Shown: positions 1 through 16,270 of the stretch, piece after piece
Numbering within the stretch: the first letter of the stretch is position 1
Layout of the letters: every line of letters begins with the position of its first letter
Assembly: GCA_000310025.1 (NCBI GenBank)
Contig: FN649752.1
Location: 571,126-635,125, forward strand
Direction: 5' to 3'
DNA from: Ectocarpus siliculosus
Taxonomy: Eukaryota > Sar > Phaeophyceae > Ectocarpales > Ectocarpaceae
DNA length: 64,000 nucleotides
Position numbers and translations under genes: made by a program
The notes under the pieces: model-generated
The model's input: the letters and a program-made list of their open reading frames with translations, nothing else
What the model was told of the DNA's origin: nothing
Database searches by the model: none

Positions 1-75
1 GCCGTGAGGTATTTGGCGAGTCGCATGAAGGGTGAGCTGCATCCTGCTAAGGGTGTTCGGCATCTTGTGCTTACT

Positions 76-98
76 GGGGGGGGGGGGGGGGGGGGGGG
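76..98. repeat. poly-G tract
   Basis: An uninterrupted run of about 23 G. Its length is likely to be unreliable in the assembly. Confidence 0.9.
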
Positions 99-279
99 CA
101 TTTTCCAAGCCCAAAACATAATTTTAGCTTTTACGCGGAGGAAAATGGCCAATTCCTAAAGCCCAAATTCTTAAAGCCCGAATATTTCCAACGATTTCAA
201 CTGGAGAGTTAGAAAATAGGTCAATTTTCTAATAGCGTGTGGCTGCTTTTTTCGCGGTGACAATTGGGCGGGGTCGCAC

Positions 280-890
280 GCCGATCGTGCCAGAACGAGG
301 AACTACACCGTCTGCTGCCCAAACAGAAGCCCGTATGGTGAGGTCATGCACAAACCCGTTGTAGGTATCTAAAATCCAGGGCGTTCTGTGTCTTGTTGGC
401 CGCACACGAGCCGAAAACGGACACCCTGCCACTTGGCTCTGCTGATGTTCTTGCCTTTCGGACAACAAAAAAAGTTTTGCGCTTGCTGCATGTGTGTGAT
501 CAGTCCAAAGCGCATGCCAGAGAGAGGCTTTAGGCCGAAGACATCCACAAACTGCAGTCAATGGCGTGTGGTCAAACGATACATACCCTCTGCTCGCGCC
601 CAAGAAACAGAGCGAATGGTCCAGTTTTGATTGCACACGGCCTGCAAACGTGAATTGAAGTGTGTTTCGGTGTTGACGTGTTGGACGCTCCCATTTTGTT
701 TTCTGTTTGCTCCAAGTGTGACCAGTCCACAACGCATGCCAGAGGGAGGACTTGTAGGCCGACGACACCCACAAACTGCAGACAATGGCGTGCGGTCATA
801 CACATGTCCTCGGCAGGCGACCCAAAAACAGGGTGCTCTGTGTCTTGTTGGCCGCACACTAGCCGAAAACGTGAACTGAACCATGCTGTG
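280..890. repeat. degenerate tandem repeat, period about 222-225 bp
   Basis: Several anchors recur at this spacing: GCATGCCAGAG near 510 and 735, CACAAACTGCA near 547 and 771, and a GTGAAYTGAA segment near 650 and 872. A third partial copy, with TGTGTCTTGTTGGCCGCACA near 388, is repeated near 838. The open frames here encode matching repeated peptides (SLWHALWT) only because the DNA repeats. I do not see a convincing gene. It could be a decayed satellite or an internal part of a transposon. Confidence 0.6.
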
Positions 891-4581
<3,691 letters not shown>

Positions 4582-4665
4582 GCTCATCATCATCCTGGTG
4601 CAGCAAGACAAGAGGTTCAACGCTCTCACCGTCCTGGTCGAGACGCTCCCCTCACAAACCAACCT

Positions 4666-4682
4666 GGTGTTTACTCAACACC
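4666..4682 (+). promoter_or_regulatory. histone mRNA 3' stem-loop (H4 copy 1)
   Basis: A 6-bp stem GGTGTT/AACACC closes a five-base loop TACTC and is followed by ACCCA, with CCAACCT upstream. This is the position and layout of the metazoan histone stem-loop bound by SLBP, but the canonical loop has four bases. The same unit follows all six histone genes in the window. Confidence 0.85.
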
Positions 4683-4995
4683 ACCCAGCTTGCGAAAGAA
4701 ATAGCGCCGCCATCGTTCTTCATGGCGTTTCCGATCAGAGATTTCAGGTGCTGCTCCAACCAGATGTTCAAAAAAATCCCAACGGCTGCACTCCGGAGGT
4801 GAGAGTGTAAAGACATGAAAGAAAGGTGTATATATCTAGCAGCGTTGTGAATTGTTTAGATCTTCATGTACTGAGATGGGTATCGTGTAGGAGTATTCGA
4901 CCCAGTGTCGCCCTATCCCCCCGTCCTTTGTTGTGGGTTGTGGGGCAAAGGACAAGAAAACGGTATGTACCAAGTTATGCGACAAAATACAAGTA

Positions 4996-6324
4996 CAGTC
5001 GTGGGCGCGGTTTAGCGGTCCATAGTGTTACGAAAAATTATAACCGCTATCCAGGGCATCGCCGCTAAACATCTCTAGCAACAGCTAAACCGGGAGGCTC
5101 AATAGCGGTGATGAACCTCTAAACCGGGAAAAAGCTCATTTTTGCCCAACAAGAGCAGCGTCGAAAGTCCATATTGATGTAGGACCTGCATGTGTCTCAT
5201 TGCAGCAGCCATATGAGGGTGCAGATGAAGTATCGACCCTAGGATGACAGCACAGCAAGCACATAAGTGCATTTCAATTCACGAAAGCGCAAAGCTTGTT
5301 TTCCCTGATGGACTGTTATGACCTTCATCAAGACTGGAAAATCGTTCCCGTCTCTAACGAACCTGGGGCAAGTTCGTGACAACGCAATGGCAACCAACCA
5401 CGTGCTTGAGCAGCTCATTTGTACTATTTGTCGCGTGTATCGACCATGTATAACCCAACCTCTCTCTGATATTCGCTGCGAGGAACGCCATTTTTGCCTT
5501 GCAAAGATAGTGCGCTGCCTCGCCCACGCCACACAACTCCGCACACTCTTTAAGCTGGCCAAAATCGGCCGGTAGCTCCGAGTATGGCGGCTGCGCCATC
5601 ACCCCCTTGCCCTTCGCACCGTCAACTTCTGCGGTGCAATCTCGCTCTAGCTCTAGCTCTAGCTCTAACATCGCCGTCGGAGGGGTTAGCCCCCTCCGTC
5701 TACATACTGAAGAACTTCTCAACGAGCTTGTTATTCGATCCTTTGCAAAGCTTCGATCCCTTCCTGCGCGTTATTTCTGAGTGCGCTACCTTCTGGTCAA
5801 GAATATTCGAGACCCCAAGTTTCTGGCCAAAGTTGGGCCGCGTGCGGGGCTGTCGTGTAGCTGCAGCGCGAGTGTTTTTCTTCCGCGCCAGGTGCTAGAA
5901 AGCTATTTTCCGCCTCTTTGCGCTTGGTTGGGTGGATTTGCGACGCGAGGGGAACTCTGGGCCTTCTTGGTTGCACACTAATGGCAAATGCGGTGCATCT
6001 CGTTGCCATCAGGATCCTCCACCACAGCTACCTTTACAATCGTGCGCGCCGCTTGGACTCAGTGCCGCATCTTAAAGCTACAGTTCTCCATCCGCCGCAT
6101 GTTGTGTGTGTGTTGCTGTGTGTTATTATTACGAGCATCGACCACGCTAAGGGGCTGGCCAATGTCTCTGTGTCTCTGCAAAAATTGAACCGATATCCGC
6201 TATTGGTGGCTGAAAATCTGTCCAGTATAGCGGGTAGATAACCGCCAAGCCGGGGTGCAGACGTGTCACGAGATTTTATAACCGCTATTATGCAGGGCAT
6301 CCCGCTAAACCGGGCCCACGACTG
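4996..6324. mobile_element. non-autonomous TIR element with TA duplication
   Basis: The ends are inverted repeats: CAGTCGTGGGCGCGGTTTAG starts the left end and its complement, with one mismatch, ends the right. Both continue as GCGG. TA flanks both sides (4994-4995, 6325-6326), and the reconstructed target is palindromic (ACAAG-TA-CTTGT). The CAGT start plus TA duplication is typical of Tc1/mariner-type elements. Internal copies of TATAACCGCTAT and CCGCTAAAC lie near both ends. A short (AGCTCT)n run lies at about 5643-5667. No transposase frame is visible, so it is probably a MITE. Confidence 0.75.
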
Positions 6325-6326
6325 TA

Positions 6327-9286
6327 CTTGTCATGTCAAGCATGTACAATGGACCCCGAGGCCCGCGCTGATTGGTCAGGATCACCGAGCCTTTTTCTGC
6401 CGGCGCAAGCGGAAAGTACCGCGACCGGGCTTCTCGAGCCAGCTTCACCGTTTCCTGTCGCAAAACATCCCGCACACAGACCATGCCGCGTGATTGGCGT
6501 GATGCGAATGTCGGACGCAATAGATTGGTGTCATAAACATTCGTTCCGCAGACAGATCATGCGGGATGACATCAACGACGCCGATCCAAATCAACCATTC
6601 CCATTAATCCCAACTCTTGAGATCCCCGCACACCAACAACGCTGCAACGTACCGACCGCTTCAACCTGTTCTGTTCGATGTTCCGACAAATGCCAAACTC
6701 ATGACCTACGGAGCACACCACCACCGCCGCGTGGGCGAACCAACGTGTACAGTACGGGCCCGCAGACGTCAAAATCGGGTCGAGGCTCAGGTTATTCATA
6801 CACTGTACTAGAGAGTGTATTTTATCCACCGCTGAGCTGTATTTCGTAGACCTATTTTCTATTTTCTTGCTTTTCGTCGAAAGTTAGCCTCTGTTTCGAA
6901 CGGAATTTTTGTTGACTGCGGGCCCGTACTGCCGTATGTATGCGTTCCGAGATCGGACAATCCTGTGCACAGATCAACTCTCCCATCTCTCTTTCGCACA
7001 ATCACAAGAACACAAAACACACCTCTGTGGGCGGACATATATTGTTAGGACAACCTTGTCGGAGTTTTACACCATTACCTATTGGTTCAATTTCTGGACG
7101 CACCAGCCAGGATCACACAGGAGTTTGACAATCAAGAAGGAACTGGTTTCTCCGCCCTCTCTTTTGTGGCCCACAGCTGTGTTCGTTGCAGGTCGGTTCA
7201 CAAGGTACATGACTGCTGGAAGCCGCATTCACAACAGCAAAGTGGTGTAACTAGAGTGATACCCAGTCAGTCGTCCTGTGTATTATCGATAAATTAAGTT
7301 GCGTATCGTTCTAAGAGAACGTCCCAAAGCAGCATGGTCCCGACAAAAAATAAACATCGTACAGCAGCATATCGTGCCGCACAGCAGTCGGTGGAGCACA
7401 ACAATAGATTTGCTTGTGACATCCACTCTGTGCGTGTGTGTATGAGAGGGAAACGTCGGCGAGAAAAGGTGCGCGGGTAGGAACGGAACAACAACGGTCG
7501 ATAGCACCATTGGCACCGGGGCCGTGGCGTTAGAAGCAACTTCGTTCCAGACTGAAACAAGCTCCCCACTGTGGTTTGTTTGCCTGCGGTCCTCTTCCGA
7601 GGACCAGTTTCCTGCCGGTTCGGGAAAATTGCACTTGGCATGACACCATGGCCGTGCTCGTCTACTTTCTCAACCGAAGTGTTGCCGGGAACTCATAACA
7701 TGCCTTTCACATAGTTATTCCTCCAAGATTGACAAAGGAGGGTGGGTAGAGGATTACGTCGTCATTGGTAGCTGCATCACCAGTTTCGTCAAGAATAGCG
7801 ATAACACGGTAGGAAACCTGCCACTGCACTGACTGCATCGTTCGTTCGCTGCAAGGATAAGGATAAACATCGTGTGTTTGGATGCGATCGGCGGCAAATT
7901 CAATATTGTTGCCCCAAACTTCTCCAAAGCGGGAGGCATGGAATATTAGATTTCAGTTAGTGCTTCCCCGCGACCGGGCAATATTCTGGGAATAGCGTAT
8001 AGCTTCCAGTATTGCGATTCATGCTGGTTTCAATCGAGCGGGGCAAAAGAGACACAAGCCCATTAACCACTCGGTGAACACCTGGCGTTGCTATGACTAG
8101 AAGTTGGGTTTTTGGTGAAGGTGGACGAAGGTCAAGGTTCCTTGATTTTGTGATTTATGATGTACGTGTGAGTTCGGTCAGCTAACAACACACGTCCAAG
8201 TTTCGCTTAGCATCGCAAATTGCAAATATGCACGTGGTCTCAATAAAGAGAGTGGAGTGCTTCGATATACTGACCTCTAACGGGAGCCCACGTTTGCACC
8301 GCAGTACAGATTCTGCATGCATCACTTGAGCCGTTTCACGTAATGCAAAAGATTGAATAAACCCGCCGCTTTTGCACAACCCCGTTGTTGGCGCGATTTT
8401 TGGGAGGTCTCGCTGGTACAAGGGTCCGCGCCATCTGAAAGAAACAGCAAGGCAATGCGTGGGGACACGATGGGATAGGACTTTACGCCAACGGTAGGAT
8501 GGGACGGGATGGAATGGTCATGCCATGCGTGAAAATCGTTCCCGTCCGACTGCCCGTCCCATCCCGCCGCTGATTTTTGTTACGGGCTCCTTCCATCCGG
8601 GCCACATCTCAATCGATTCCATCCCACGGATGTCCTGCTCTCATTCTCTGTGAAGTACCAAGATTGAACCAGGGGATGTACCTCTCTCTGTCTCTCTGGC
8701 CCGTGATGTTGACTTCCAGTTTCATTTCTACCCCACATAGCGTGTAGAGGGGAGCGGAGGGCCCCAGACTAGCTGTCGTTGATTTCTATTGGCTTGCGGA
8801 CCCTTCGGGTCCTTTGAATTGAGTACAACACACCGTTTTGAGGGTAAGTCAGCCTGTGACCACGGGGATCGACCGGTCAAGATTTCGATCAGGACGGACA
8901 GATGAAGGTAGTGGGTAGAGAGATCGGCACAGTTTCTAATGCGAAGACAACAACAATCCGACGCATTTCCGATCGCAATCTGTGACCACCACCCCCGGCC
9001 CACGTCGTGTTTACCGTTTGTCATCCCACCGACCCGCCCCCCCTCCCCCTTCACACACTTTGGCACCATTTTTTCTTTCGTAATCAGCGCCCTTGCCCCC
9101 TTTCGCAACCCAAACCACCTTAAAATGTACCAGCACAAGACAGAGCGGGGAGAGGGGGCTCTCCCTCTGTTCTGTCTCGCTCTGTTTAAGGTCCTCGCTT
9201 TGTTATGACTTTTTCTAGTCTTTTATTCTAAATGGAACAAGTGTTCACGCTGGCCTTGTAGGTTATCATTATGGCAGCTTGTGTGT
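6327..9286. other. gene-free stretch
   Basis: I see no gene, RNA or clear transposon here. The open frames are short, overlapping on both strands, and have no motifs or splice-consistent partners. A GGGATGGGACGGGATGG-like segment near 8490-8530 and its complement near 8555-8570 form a loose inverted repeat. Confidence 0.4.
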
Positions 9287-9294
9287 ATGGACAC

Positions 9295-10032
9295 TTGTGT
9301 TGGATATCGTATCGATTTTTTCGATATATCGTATCGATTTATCGTATCGATATCGGATATCGAAAACATTTGAACTTTTCGATATTTCGATATTTCGATA
9401 TCGCACGATAATCGATAAATACTCCACGGAACCCCTGATGTTCCACACGGCACCCCCACAGCTGCACACCACACAGCACACAGCAGCTGCACGCAGTGAA
9501 ATGAGTCCATTCAACGAAGTAGCTGCAGCTACTATCCCTTTATCTCTCATTATTATGCCATATATCTCTCATTGTTGTGAGAGCTTTGCTTTTCTGCGAC
9601 AAGCAAGCTTGCTTTTTTTGTTGCGGCGTGCGATACCGCTGAGCTTTCTTGAGCAGCAGTGTAGAATAATCAACTGATGAATATGATTTTCATTTCTCGG
9701 TGTAGATAGATGTAGATAGACTATTACCCACATACGTATTGTTTTTTCAAGCAGCTGGCTGTACACTGACGGCAGGTTTCGGAGGCCTATTTGCGGGTAA
9801 TTTTGATGGGAAATGAAGCGAAATTGCTCCAATTTTTTTGCCTCCGGCGGCGCCTCCAGCGGGGCCCCCTCACCAGCCGGGGGGGGGCGCTTGGGCTCGC
9901 TGCGCTCGCCACTAACGGCTCGCTTCGCTCGCTAATATCGATATCGATATCGAACACTTCACGGGCGATATCGTATCGAATCTATTACTGAATCTATTAC
10001 TGAATCTATTACTGAATCGATGTCCAACACTA
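9295..10032. mobile_element. hAT-like non-autonomous element
   Basis: The 8-bp direct repeat ATGGACAC lies immediately outside both ends (9287-9294 and 10033-10040). The inverted ends are TTGTGTTGGATATCG and, read from the other side, TAGTGTTGGACATCG. An 8-bp duplication with a YAGTGTTGG-type terminus is the signature of the hAT superfamily. Both subterminal regions are built of CGATAT/ATCGAT units (9303-9418 and 9936-9980) followed on the right by a threefold ATCTATTACTGA repeat. There is no transposase frame. It is a MITE-sized element, 738 bp. Confidence 0.8.
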
Positions 10033-10319
10033 ATGGACACGCCAAATACGCTAAATGTGCCGAACAGTCAGGATTTAGGCCGAAAAGCTTTACCGAACGG
10101 GCAACAGCAGTTACGTTTCTTTGAGGAGGCGTTCTCGGGGTCGAGGCCTGTCTACCAAGCACCTGGTTTTCAGGAAAAAATACCCCCGTGAGAACCCTGT
10201 GAACACTGTCCACTGTAATGTATCACGTGCATACTTGTCCACCGTCGTGATATTCGAACGTATTGCGACCGTTTTGTACGTTAATCGGAGCTCCAACCAA
10301 GCCAAGACCCGGTCTCGAC

Positions 10320-10320
<1 letters not shown>

Positions 10321-10365
<45 letters not shown>

Positions 10366-10366
10366 A
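10321..10366. repeat. (GA)n microsatellite
   Basis: A nearly pure AG dinucleotide run with one AA interruption. It produces RERERE and SLSLSL artefact frames on the two strands. Confidence 0.9.
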
Positions 10367-12327
10367 GACAACGAAATACAGCTCAGGCCTCCGTGAGTCG
10401 TCACGCTCGCGAACTGAGAGCGAAGACAAAAGGTGAGAGTTTTAGGGTTTTGAACGCTAGTACATTATTGTTTGTCTGTCACTACAATATTGTACCATGT
10501 ACAAATAGTTAGTCATATCTTGAGGACCTGTTTTAACGTTATGAAGTTGCACCTAAGTTGAACAGTCCACTAGGAGGACCCAAATAGGGTTTTAGGTAAC
10601 AAAGAGCTTGCGATACTTCACGTACTTTGCACAACCGAAATGCCGAATCGAAGTTCAGTTACATCCTAATGCTGCGCAATCGCTGCCGTAAGGTGACGTG
10701 GTCATCAAACAGGTAGAGCGATAGGCCATATGTGTCATGCGGAACCTGTCAAAAAATGAACATATCTGCACACAAACGAAGCTAAGCATCTGCAGGTGGT
10801 GCCCGTGGTCCAAGCCTCATCCTCAGCCTTGCTCTACAACAAACTTATATTATCTAAAAACTTTGGTTTGGTCTGTCTCGTTGCACATGACCGGCTGTTG
10901 GCTGTCGACGTGGCACATTGTGGGAAGCATCTGCACCACAGCAACTCACCAAGCTCGAAAATTTGCAACACGCTCACAGAATCATTACAAAGCAGCTTCA
11001 TAGTCCCCACCAGCGGGCGGTGGGCGATGCGTGTTGATGCCGCACGGCTGGTGTGCCAATCGCACACGGACCAGTCAGGAGAAACGCCAACACGAAGTCA
11101 ACACGAGGTCAGCTCATGGGGGGTACAGAAGGGGTGCAGTCCATACTCGGGTACTTCGATTCTGCACGAATCAGTTGCTTTTGCCATAGTTTTTTCTCCT
11201 CCGAATGCCATAGTCCCGCCATTCCGCGCAGCAAAAGTGATCAGGTAGTTTGACGCGGAATAGATCAGCGGTTGATGCATGCGACCTACCTCTACATTGG
11301 CTTATCTCACCTGTCAAGCACACCGGCTAACATTTAGCTCCTAGCAAAGGCTGCGCTTCCAACGTTAGCACTCGGAGGCTAGCTCACGTAACGTTATCAG
11401 CTCAGTAATGCACTTCAGGCTTTCAGTTTCTTTAGGTGCACTTGGCCGTGTCTACAGACACGAGGTTTGTCCGTGAGGTGGGGCCCTGCCATTGGGAGTA
11501 ACCACCTCCTTACCAACGGTTCCAAGATCGGATAACTGCGCCCTCCACCTCTAGACTGCGATAGTCCACATGCTTCATCGCATTCATCCCTCGCCGGGAC
11601 AGCCACAGCTCGAAAATCTTACCTCATCGTGTTTTTCCTGCTGACCGATCACCGTCTTTTGGCCCCCGGTACCCCCCCCCTACTAATTTATTTCAGGACC
11701 TCTACAAGTACTTAGGCCACACTTTTCAACGTTAAAGCAGGCCCTGAGTACCGTAAAGGCGGAGAGATGGCACCGGATGCGATCGTTTTGTACACCATCT
11801 ATACTTCCTCAGGGGGGGGTCGCACCCCGCTGGGATCTCTCCGACCGGTGCGATGCCCAGTGAAATGCATACAGCAGTGGGCCTACTGGTGCTCGATGGT
11901 GTTGTATGCACGCGCCTCGGTGCCATATCCCCGACGATCAGTATGGACTATATTCTTTGTGTGCTTATAGGGCGCATTACACGTGGTACCGTTGTTGTAA
12001 CGGTAACGTACATGTAGGTAGGTACGGAACAGCTTTCCAAGCGAGTGGTCGTCATGGGTTTGAATGTGACTTATGCTATGGGTGGACATGAGATATCACA
12101 CACCCTGCATCGATTTTCACGGCTCCATTTTCCCCAACGAGCAACACGATGTATACCTCGAACGAGGCGTTTTCGGAAAGCTCTCGAGGAGACGGTTGCG
12201 ACACGGCTATTTTCGTCACCGCCACTCTCTACCTTGGAAAAACGAGCTTAATATATCAGTCAACGGGGTGTGGTATCTAACGTCACCTACGGTGTAAAAG
12301 GGCTTCTATTTTCTCAGTCAGTTGGGT
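10367..12327. other. gene-free stretch
   Basis: I see no supported gene here. An open frame at 10796-11248 (+, 150 codons) has neither a known motif nor flanking splice signals that fit. The stretch runs up to the H2A 3' stem-loop. Confidence 0.4.
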
Positions 12328-12344
12328 GGTGTTGAGAAAACACC
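12328..12344 (-). promoter_or_regulatory. histone mRNA 3' stem-loop (H2A)
   Basis: Read on the minus strand it is GGTGTT, loop TTCTC, AACACC, then ACCCA. The loop differs by one base from the TACTC loop of H4, H2B and H1. It lies 84 bases after the H2A stop. Confidence 0.85.
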
Positions 12345-12428
12345 AGGTTGGTTGTGTTGTGCGACGCTCGTTGGAACAACAAGTGCACGATGTTCGAGAA
12401 AAAGGTACACGCTCCAGATGGGACACCT

Positions 12429-12797
12429 TTACTTCTTCACGGTCTTCTTGGGGAGGAGCACGGCGTGGATGTTGGGCAGCACACCGCCGGACGCGATCGT
12501 CACCTCTCCGAGAAGCTTGTTCAGCTCCTCGTCGTTGCGGACGGCCAGCTGGATGTGGCGGGGGATGATGCGGGCCTTCTTGTTGTCACGGGCAGCATTG
12601 CCCGCCAGCTCAAGCACCTCGGCGGTCAGGTACTCCAGCACGGCGGCCAGGTACACCGGAGCTCCAGCTCCCACGCGGGACGCGTACTTGCCCCTCTTGA
12701 GGAACCGGCCAACACGGCCCACAGGGAACTGCAGTCCAGCCTTGGCCGACCTGGTGGTCGACTTCTTTCCGCGGCCTCCCTTTCCCTTTCCGGACAT
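12429..12797 (-). CDS. histone H2A
   Basis: Core nucleosome protein that dimerises with H2B. The 122-residue product has the canonical tail ([11 protein letters not shown]), the fold segment [20 protein letters not shown], the acidic-patch region ([18 protein letters not shown]), and ends in LLPKKTVKK. It lacks the C-terminal SQ motif of H2A.X and the features of H2A.Z, so it is a replication-type H2A. The start ATG is chosen from the conserved MSGKGK; the open frame continues upstream only as leader. It is intronless and sits head to head with H2B, 364 bp apart, an arrangement that allows one regulatory region to serve both partners. Confidence 0.99.
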   Translation of the reverse strand: MSGKGKGGRGKKSTTRSAKAGLQFPVGRVGRFLKRGKYASRVGAGAPVYLAAVLEYLTAEVLELAGNAARDNKKARIIPRHIQLAVRNDEELNKLLGEVTIASGGVLPNIHAVLLPKKTVKK

Positions 12798-13161
12798 GGT
12801 TGTTGTTGAGTGAGTTGCTGTGAAGTGCAGAAGAGGTGTTTGGAATTGTGGTGAGGATGGGGAGAGAGTCTGCTGTGGGAGTCTCGAGCAACGACACAAG
12901 CAGCAGTGCATGTGCGGACGAACTCCAAAATTCAAAAAATGCGATCTCGCCGCGCCGTTCTGCTCCGTGATTGGCGGAGATCTCGGTCTAGCTCTGTGAT
13001 TCGCGGGTGATGACAGCGGTGGGCGAAAAGCAACAACACCAAATAACGCCTCCGTCATCGTCTACAGCGCTGAGAACGCTCGCTGGTTCTCTCGCCCCTC
13101 GGTGCCACAATACTCCTCTGCTCCCCTGTCACCTGTCACCTCGCAACACCCCTCAGCAAAG
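12798..13161. promoter_or_regulatory. divergent H2A/H2B promoter
   Basis: This shared spacer contains AAATTCAAAAAATGC (about 12931-12945) and an inverted CCAAT box, GATTGG, at 12969-12974. This is the same pair of elements seen upstream of the H4 genes. A GGAGATCTC palindrome-like stretch follows. In order and orientation the pair faces H2B. Bidirectional use is inference. Confidence 0.55.
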
Positions 13162-13512
13162 ATGGCCAAGACCCCCTCCAAGAAGTCCGCCAAGGCGCCC
13201 AAGAAGGCCGGCGACAAGAAGAGGACCAACAAGAGGACCGAGTCGTACTCGTCGTACATCTACAAGGTGCTCAAGCAGGTCCACCCCGACACCGGTATCT
13301 CCAAGCGCGGCATGTCCATCATGAACTCGTTCATCAACGACGTGTTCGAGCGCGTGGCCGGCGAGTCCGGCAAGCTCACCCGCTACAACAAGAAGGCGAC
13401 CCTGTCCTCCCGCGAGGTGCAGACCGCCGTGCGCCTCATGCTTCCCGGAGAGCTCGCCAAGCACGCCGTTTCCGAGGGCACCAAGGCCGTCACCAAGTTC
13501 ACCTCGTCCTAA
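13162..13512 (+). CDS. histone H2B
   Basis: Core nucleosome protein that pairs with H2A. The 116-residue product has a lysine-rich tail ([20 protein letters not shown]) and the highly conserved fold ([20 protein letters not shown], then [18 protein letters not shown]). Its C-terminal helix ends [19 protein letters not shown], which retains the lysine ubiquitinated in other eukaryotes. The ATG of MAKTPSKK is chosen over an in-frame ATG 20 codons upstream, because the upstream part is not histone-like and the tail length then fits the family. It is intronless. A stem-loop lies 105 bases after the stop. Confidence 0.99.
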   Translation: MAKTPSKKSAKAPKKAGDKKRTNKRTESYSSYIYKVLKQVHPDTGISKRGMSIMNSFINDVFERVAGESGKLTRYNKKATLSSREVQTAVRLMLPGELAKHAVSEGTKAVTKFTSS

Positions 13513-13616
13513 GCAGCAAGGTGCGCTCTGTTCTTCAGCGGCCGCGCTTGTAGGGTAGTCATGGTGAGGCACTGCATGTGCCCTGCTTTTGGCTGCCCTA
13601 ACCAGCAAACCAACCT

Positions 13617-13633
13617 GGTGTTTACTCAACACC
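13617..13633 (+). promoter_or_regulatory. histone mRNA 3' stem-loop (H2B)
   Basis: GGTGTT, loop TACTC, AACACC, then ACCCA, preceded by CCAACCT. It is identical to the unit after both H4 genes. Confidence 0.85.
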
Positions 13634-16268
13634 ACCCACAACACGGAAGAGAACAAGTCAGTAGAGTAGCTCCGGTCTTGAGATCTTTTGTCAAAACAAA
13701 CGGCCGTTGGCATTGTTCCGGCAACCGTTTAACTGACCGTCTTTGTGCTGGCTTGGTACACAGGTGGACTCGAGCTGCACATCCCATCCGTATTCACTTT
13801 GCCCGAGGCTCTTGGGGAGAGTGTTCTTTCCATTGCTGTACACGTTTTTCGCATTACACGCACCTCGCACTGGGCTGATTCTAAACTCATGGCCCAGTTT
13901 CAAAATTTAAAAGTACCTCGGAGACATGCGCTGTTCAGTAGCCTTCGCAGGGTTTATTGCCGTGTATTCATAGGGCAACGTGTATGCGTCACGTATGCTC
14001 GTATATACGCCTGACTATCCTATGCTTCTAGTAAACGAGGAGCAAGTAGAACTGGGATAAACTTCAGTAAGTTTCTCGGGGCGTAAATAAGTATACCGCG
14101 CGCACAGCTGTTGCGCTCTAGTTGTGCGGTTTGTTCTTTTTTCTCGAGTTTTCTCGCGGTGCGTTTCGGCACAACTTGCTGCAGCTGCTCGTTGTGGTCG
14201 TTAATCTAAATGTACATTTCAGTCATTTCGTGTTGGTATCTTGTTGGCTACCATTGTTGGGTTGAAACTATGATATGATGGGTTGTTTCGGGGAGACAAG
14301 AGACCGGTCTGCTTTCGAACGAAAAAGTTGAAAGACGGTGGCCAACGGAGACTGGACGGAATCAAACAGACACGGTGCACGCAATAGCTTGGAGTTCAGC
14401 AAGAGGCTTGTGTGGGACGTTCTCGTCCCGTACTGCTGTAGCGAAGGAGAATGTTGCACATCAAATCGAGGGTACCAATACACTGGATGGAGGAAGAGGA
14501 GTGGAGGGGAGTGGTAACGACGTCAAAACGTAGCGCTGCCAACGACGACACGTCGGGATGAAAATGGAAGAAACCCTATCCGAGAGAAAAGAATGGCTCA
14601 GCGTCAAACCGTTCACGCTTTCGGGTACTCTCGGCATAGATAGCTGGACGGGCATTCAAATATATTGCCGATCAACTTGACTGTCGTTTTCGGTGTGTAC
14701 TATTGCTGTTTGCTGTGTGTCTGTGAACGATAATTCTGGAGCAGCACCATACGCGTGAGAGAGGGTGGACAAGTGCACAGCCTACCTCCGTATGTGTGTA
14801 CATTTAGACACTATGTCGCTGGCAGGTTTGTGGAAGAGATGCCGCTTCAGCACTTCCAACACACAGGGCTCCAAGGAGTTTTCCATCTCTTTCCTGCTGT
14901 CCAGAGTGTTTTCCCCCAGACTATGACCCGATACGGTAGGGCGTTCTTCTCTCTTCTCCGGCGTGCAACCCCAACTGGAAAACTCTCATCGGCAGTCGTG
15001 GTGTGTGTTGTGGTGTGCGGCGCCGTCTTCTGTATGCCGGTGAAAAATATACTTTAAGTAATATGCAGGCAGAATATGAGCAACCCCCAGTGCGTGCGTG
15101 AATAATTTTCACAAGGACTACCCACTCAAGCTCCAACGCATCGTACAGGGTCGACTGGATATTCTGCCTTTTTTGGACTGCGAGGCAACGTTGCACCTCC
15201 GCGATATCTGCGACTAAATGCCTCCTTCACACTGATCCGTTCACTACAGAAGTTGCGACCCACTTTTATGGCCGCCCCGAGTGCAGAACGCTTGAGTTTC
15301 GTTCCTAACGAAAATCTTTTAACGCGGAGAGGTGTCCTTAAGATTTAGGGGAGAATAATAACGGCTTTTCAGGCGGACACAGGCGGGGCGGTATGGTTGC
15401 CATACGGCGGTAACTTTTTCGGGGGGAATGACTTGGCAACGGCGGTAAACCCAAATGTGGCGTTAGGTTTCCGGCGGTAATTCCATACGGTAGTAATATT
15501 ATTTTATGTAAGCAGTGTTGTGTTTTTCGGCGGCATCGACTTTGGCGTAGGCGGTAATATGTATACATAAAACGGAGGTAAACCGACGGTTTGCCGGTAC
15601 CGCCCACCAGCCCACCAAGACCGTAAATTCAAGGCGATATTTTTGTTCGGTTCTGCTACAAATACATGACTGTGAATTCAAGTGACTTTCAAAGAAGGCG
15701 GCAAGTGCTACATTCTTCAGCGCCCGGACGAACAGCAAACAAACTTTTTCCTCAACATTTAACCGTCTGCACACGTACCCTTCGAAGGTTTGGTTTGGGG
15801 TTCAACAACTCTACAAGGAGTCACAATATACCGTATGAACAGTAGTTTCTTAGAAACTGCCGTGCGAAAATGCAAACAACACGAATCACCGAGAGACCGC
15901 ACGATTTCACCAACACACCGCCTAGTGTGTATGGGAGTAGCTTTTGCAGTCGGCGGTACAATATAATGTATGCATAACAAGAGGTCATACATACATTGGA
16001 TTTGTTTTAAAAAAACTGAGATTGGTTGTGGTGGGAACCAGAGGCAAGAACAGATATTCGAGGATGTTTGAGCACGTGACGGAAGCTCAGGGATTCGTTT
16101 TGGAACATGGCGTTGAAGTCCCACAATAAGATAATGCTTCCACGTAGTAGGTTCGGGTCGCGACCACGAAAACTAGTTTGCTGCCCGCGGGGCTGCAAAA
16201 CGTGTTCGGAAATGGCAATGCACAGAAGAAGAATGCCTCAGGCAACCAACCTTGATATTCCTCTGATA
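13634..16268. other. gene-free stretch with a GGCGGTAA-rich patch
   Basis: I see no gene here. Between about 15372 and 15610 the short word GGCGGTA recurs at least five times, including a CCATACGGCGGTAAC palindrome-like segment. The patch ends (GGGCGGTATGG and GGGCGGTACCGG read inward) form a weak inverted repeat, possibly a degraded transposon. One exact TACTGCTGTA lies at 14431-14440. Confidence 0.35.
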
Positions 16269-16270
16269 AT

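Noticed and set aside
10796-11248. A 150-codon plus-strand frame
   Set aside because: No motif; overlapping minus-strand frames of similar length are equally plausible, so neither is supported.
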